Assembly (NCBI GenBank): GCA_045106985.1
Contig: JBGCFQ010000011.1
Location: forward strand, 62,001-126,000
DNA: 64,000 nt
DNA from: JAUIET01 sp045106985
Lineage (GTDB): Bacteria > Pseudomonadota > Gammaproteobacteria > Pseudomonadales > JAUIET01
Reading direction: 5' to 3'
The number at the start of each line of letters is the position of its first letter. Position 1 is the first letter of the stretch. Shown here in pieces: positions 63,090 to 64,000 of the stretch. The translations under genes and the position numbers were made by a program. The notes beneath the pieces are model-generated. The model did no database searches. It was not told where the DNA came from and saw nothing but the letters and a program-made list of their open reading frames with translations.

Positions 63090-64000
63090 GTGAACACCAG
63101 CACATTACCCACGCAGTCCAACTACGTCATTGTTGGTGCAGGCATACACGGTTTAAGTACGGCCTATCACCTGGCGCTTGAATTGAAAGCCAAGAACAAA
63201 GGCTCAGGCGCTGACATTATTGTTATCGATAAGGGTGATGATATATGTGCTGGAGCCACCGGCATTGCCTGCGGTGTTATCCGAAATAACTATTTTCAAC
63301 CCGCCATGCGAGAACTGATGGCACACAGCGTTAAAGTCTGGGAAAGCGATCCTGAAAACTACAGCTATCACCCCGTCGGTTATATGCAGATCAGTTGTGA
63401 AAGCATGCACGAAAACATCGCATCAATCTATGAGCAACAACAGGCTATCGACTACTCTTCAACATTCATTGAGGGTAAGAACGATTGCACACGCTATATG
63501 CAGGGGTTTTTCAGTGACTGGCAGGCCCAGGGCATTACCTCCGTACTGCACGAACAACCTGGCGGTTATGCAAACAATACGCTGGCCATGCAGGGTTTGG
63601 CAGGGAAGTTAGCAGCTCTAGGTGTTCGAATAGTAAATAACATTGAAGTAACTGGCTTTGAGCGTAACAACGGTAAGGCTGTAAGTGCAGTACTCACCAA
63701 CGCCGGAACCATTGCCTGCGACTACGTGGTGATTGGCGCCGGTCCATGGGCGCGTCAATTCTGGGAGATGCTCGACTTACCTAAGACAATATCCATTAAA
63801 AACCCCGACACGGGAGAGCTGACCGATGACGTACCGATGTGGATCTATTGGTCTTTGCAAGAAGGCACTTTAGGCGTGGACCCTAAGCTTCAAAAAACAA
63901 ATGACGGTAAGATGCCCCCGGTACTGCACATCGACACAGACGCTCCTTTGTATTGCGATGACGATGGCTCTCTAATAACTGATGAACTGTGGGGTATTTA
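63090..64000 (+). CDS. FAD-dependent amine oxidoreductase, N-terminal part (cut by window end)
   Basis: GTG at 63090 with AAAGG upstream; about 303 codons remain open to the edge. FAD site NYVIVGAGIHGLSTAYHLA near residue 10, then DKGDDICAGATGIACGVIRNNYFQPAMRELMAHSV, and YVVIGAGPWARQFW later. DadA/GlyOx-type flavoenzyme. In a betaine cluster it may be the dimethylglycine dehydrogenase or a second demethylating oxidase. The C-terminus, needed to decide on a folate domain, is outside the window. Confidence 0.88.
   Translation, partial: MNTSTLPTQSNYVIVGAGIHGLSTAYHLALELKAKNKGSGADIIVIDKGDDICAGATGIACGVIRNNYFQPAMRELMAHSVKVWESDPENYSYHPVGYMQISCESMHENIASIYEQQQAIDYSSTFIEGKNDCTRYMQGFFSDWQAQGITSVLHEQPGGYANNTLAMQGLAGKLAALGVRIVNNIEVTGFERNNGKAVSAVLTNAGTIACDYVVIGAGPWARQFWEMLDLPKTISIKNPDTGELTDDVPMWIYWSLQEGTLGVDPKLQKTNDGKMPPVLHIDTDAPLYCDDDGSLITDELWGI

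Noticed and set aside
46760..64000. Interpreting the region as a mobile island
   Set aside because: No integrase, transposase, tRNA or flanking direct repeats were seen, and codon use looks like that of the neighbours.

Overview
The window looks like a contiguous piece of a marine gammaproteobacterial chromosome. That assignment is inferred from gene content (sarcosine oxidase, Rieske betaine-type demethylase, DmdA-like enzyme, fatty-acid CoA genes, TonB receptor, DUF3604 cassette) and is not proven to order level. Coding density is high. No intergenic gap exceeds about 230 bases. No rRNA, tRNA, CRISPR array, IS element or prophage gene was recognised.

Bases 1-4800 hold the N-terminal part of a TonB-dependent receptor, a MerR-type regulator divergent from a cation-efflux gene across a textbook MerR promoter, a YkgJ-type cysteine-cluster protein, a crotonase and a truncated Nramp-family transporter. 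Bases 4978-10757 are an acyl-CoA metabolism block (thiolase, crotonase, SDR, acyl-CoA ligase) with a sucrase/ferredoxin-like protein. Bases 10811-14650 carry a class I HMG-CoA reductase, a PPK2-type polyphosphate kinase, an alpha/beta hydrolase and an orphan lipoprotein.

Bases 14665-18759 are a leftward HupE/UreJ - parvulin - DUF3604 cassette. Bases 18876-28905 mix a penicillin-acylase-family lipoprotein, an orphan protein, an outer-membrane barrel, a MAPEG protein, the glutathione-dependent formaldehyde detoxification pair and an S41 protease lipoprotein. Bases 28908-46672 return to lipid and CoA metabolism: LLM oxidoreductase, crotonase, 2,4-dienoyl-CoA-reductase-like SDR, sulfotransferase, phosphotransferase, OYE, malonyl-CoA decarboxylase with an acyl-CoA ligase, and an FadN-type bifunctional enzyme. 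They are interrupted by a GntR(YtrA)/ABC/DUF2807 operon with a 36-bp perfect palindrome upstream.

The most interesting region is 46760-64000. Leftward from a LysR regulator run a Rieske oxygenase, an aldehyde dehydrogenase, an atypical M19 dipeptidase, an unrecognised 565-residue protein, a DUF3726 protein, a DmdA-like THF methyltransferase, a MetY-type PLP enzyme and a hydrolase. Rightward run soxBDAG (heterotetrameric sarcosine oxidase) and another FAD oxidoreductase, cut by the window end. Read together, this is a catabolic island for methylated osmolytes (glycine betaine/dimethylglycine/sarcosine and possibly DMSP or a related onium compound), channelling methyl groups to tetrahydrofolate. 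The FrmA/FghA formaldehyde pair nearby could deal with escaped one-carbon units. The 565-residue protein plus DUF3726 pair is the best candidate for an undescribed component.
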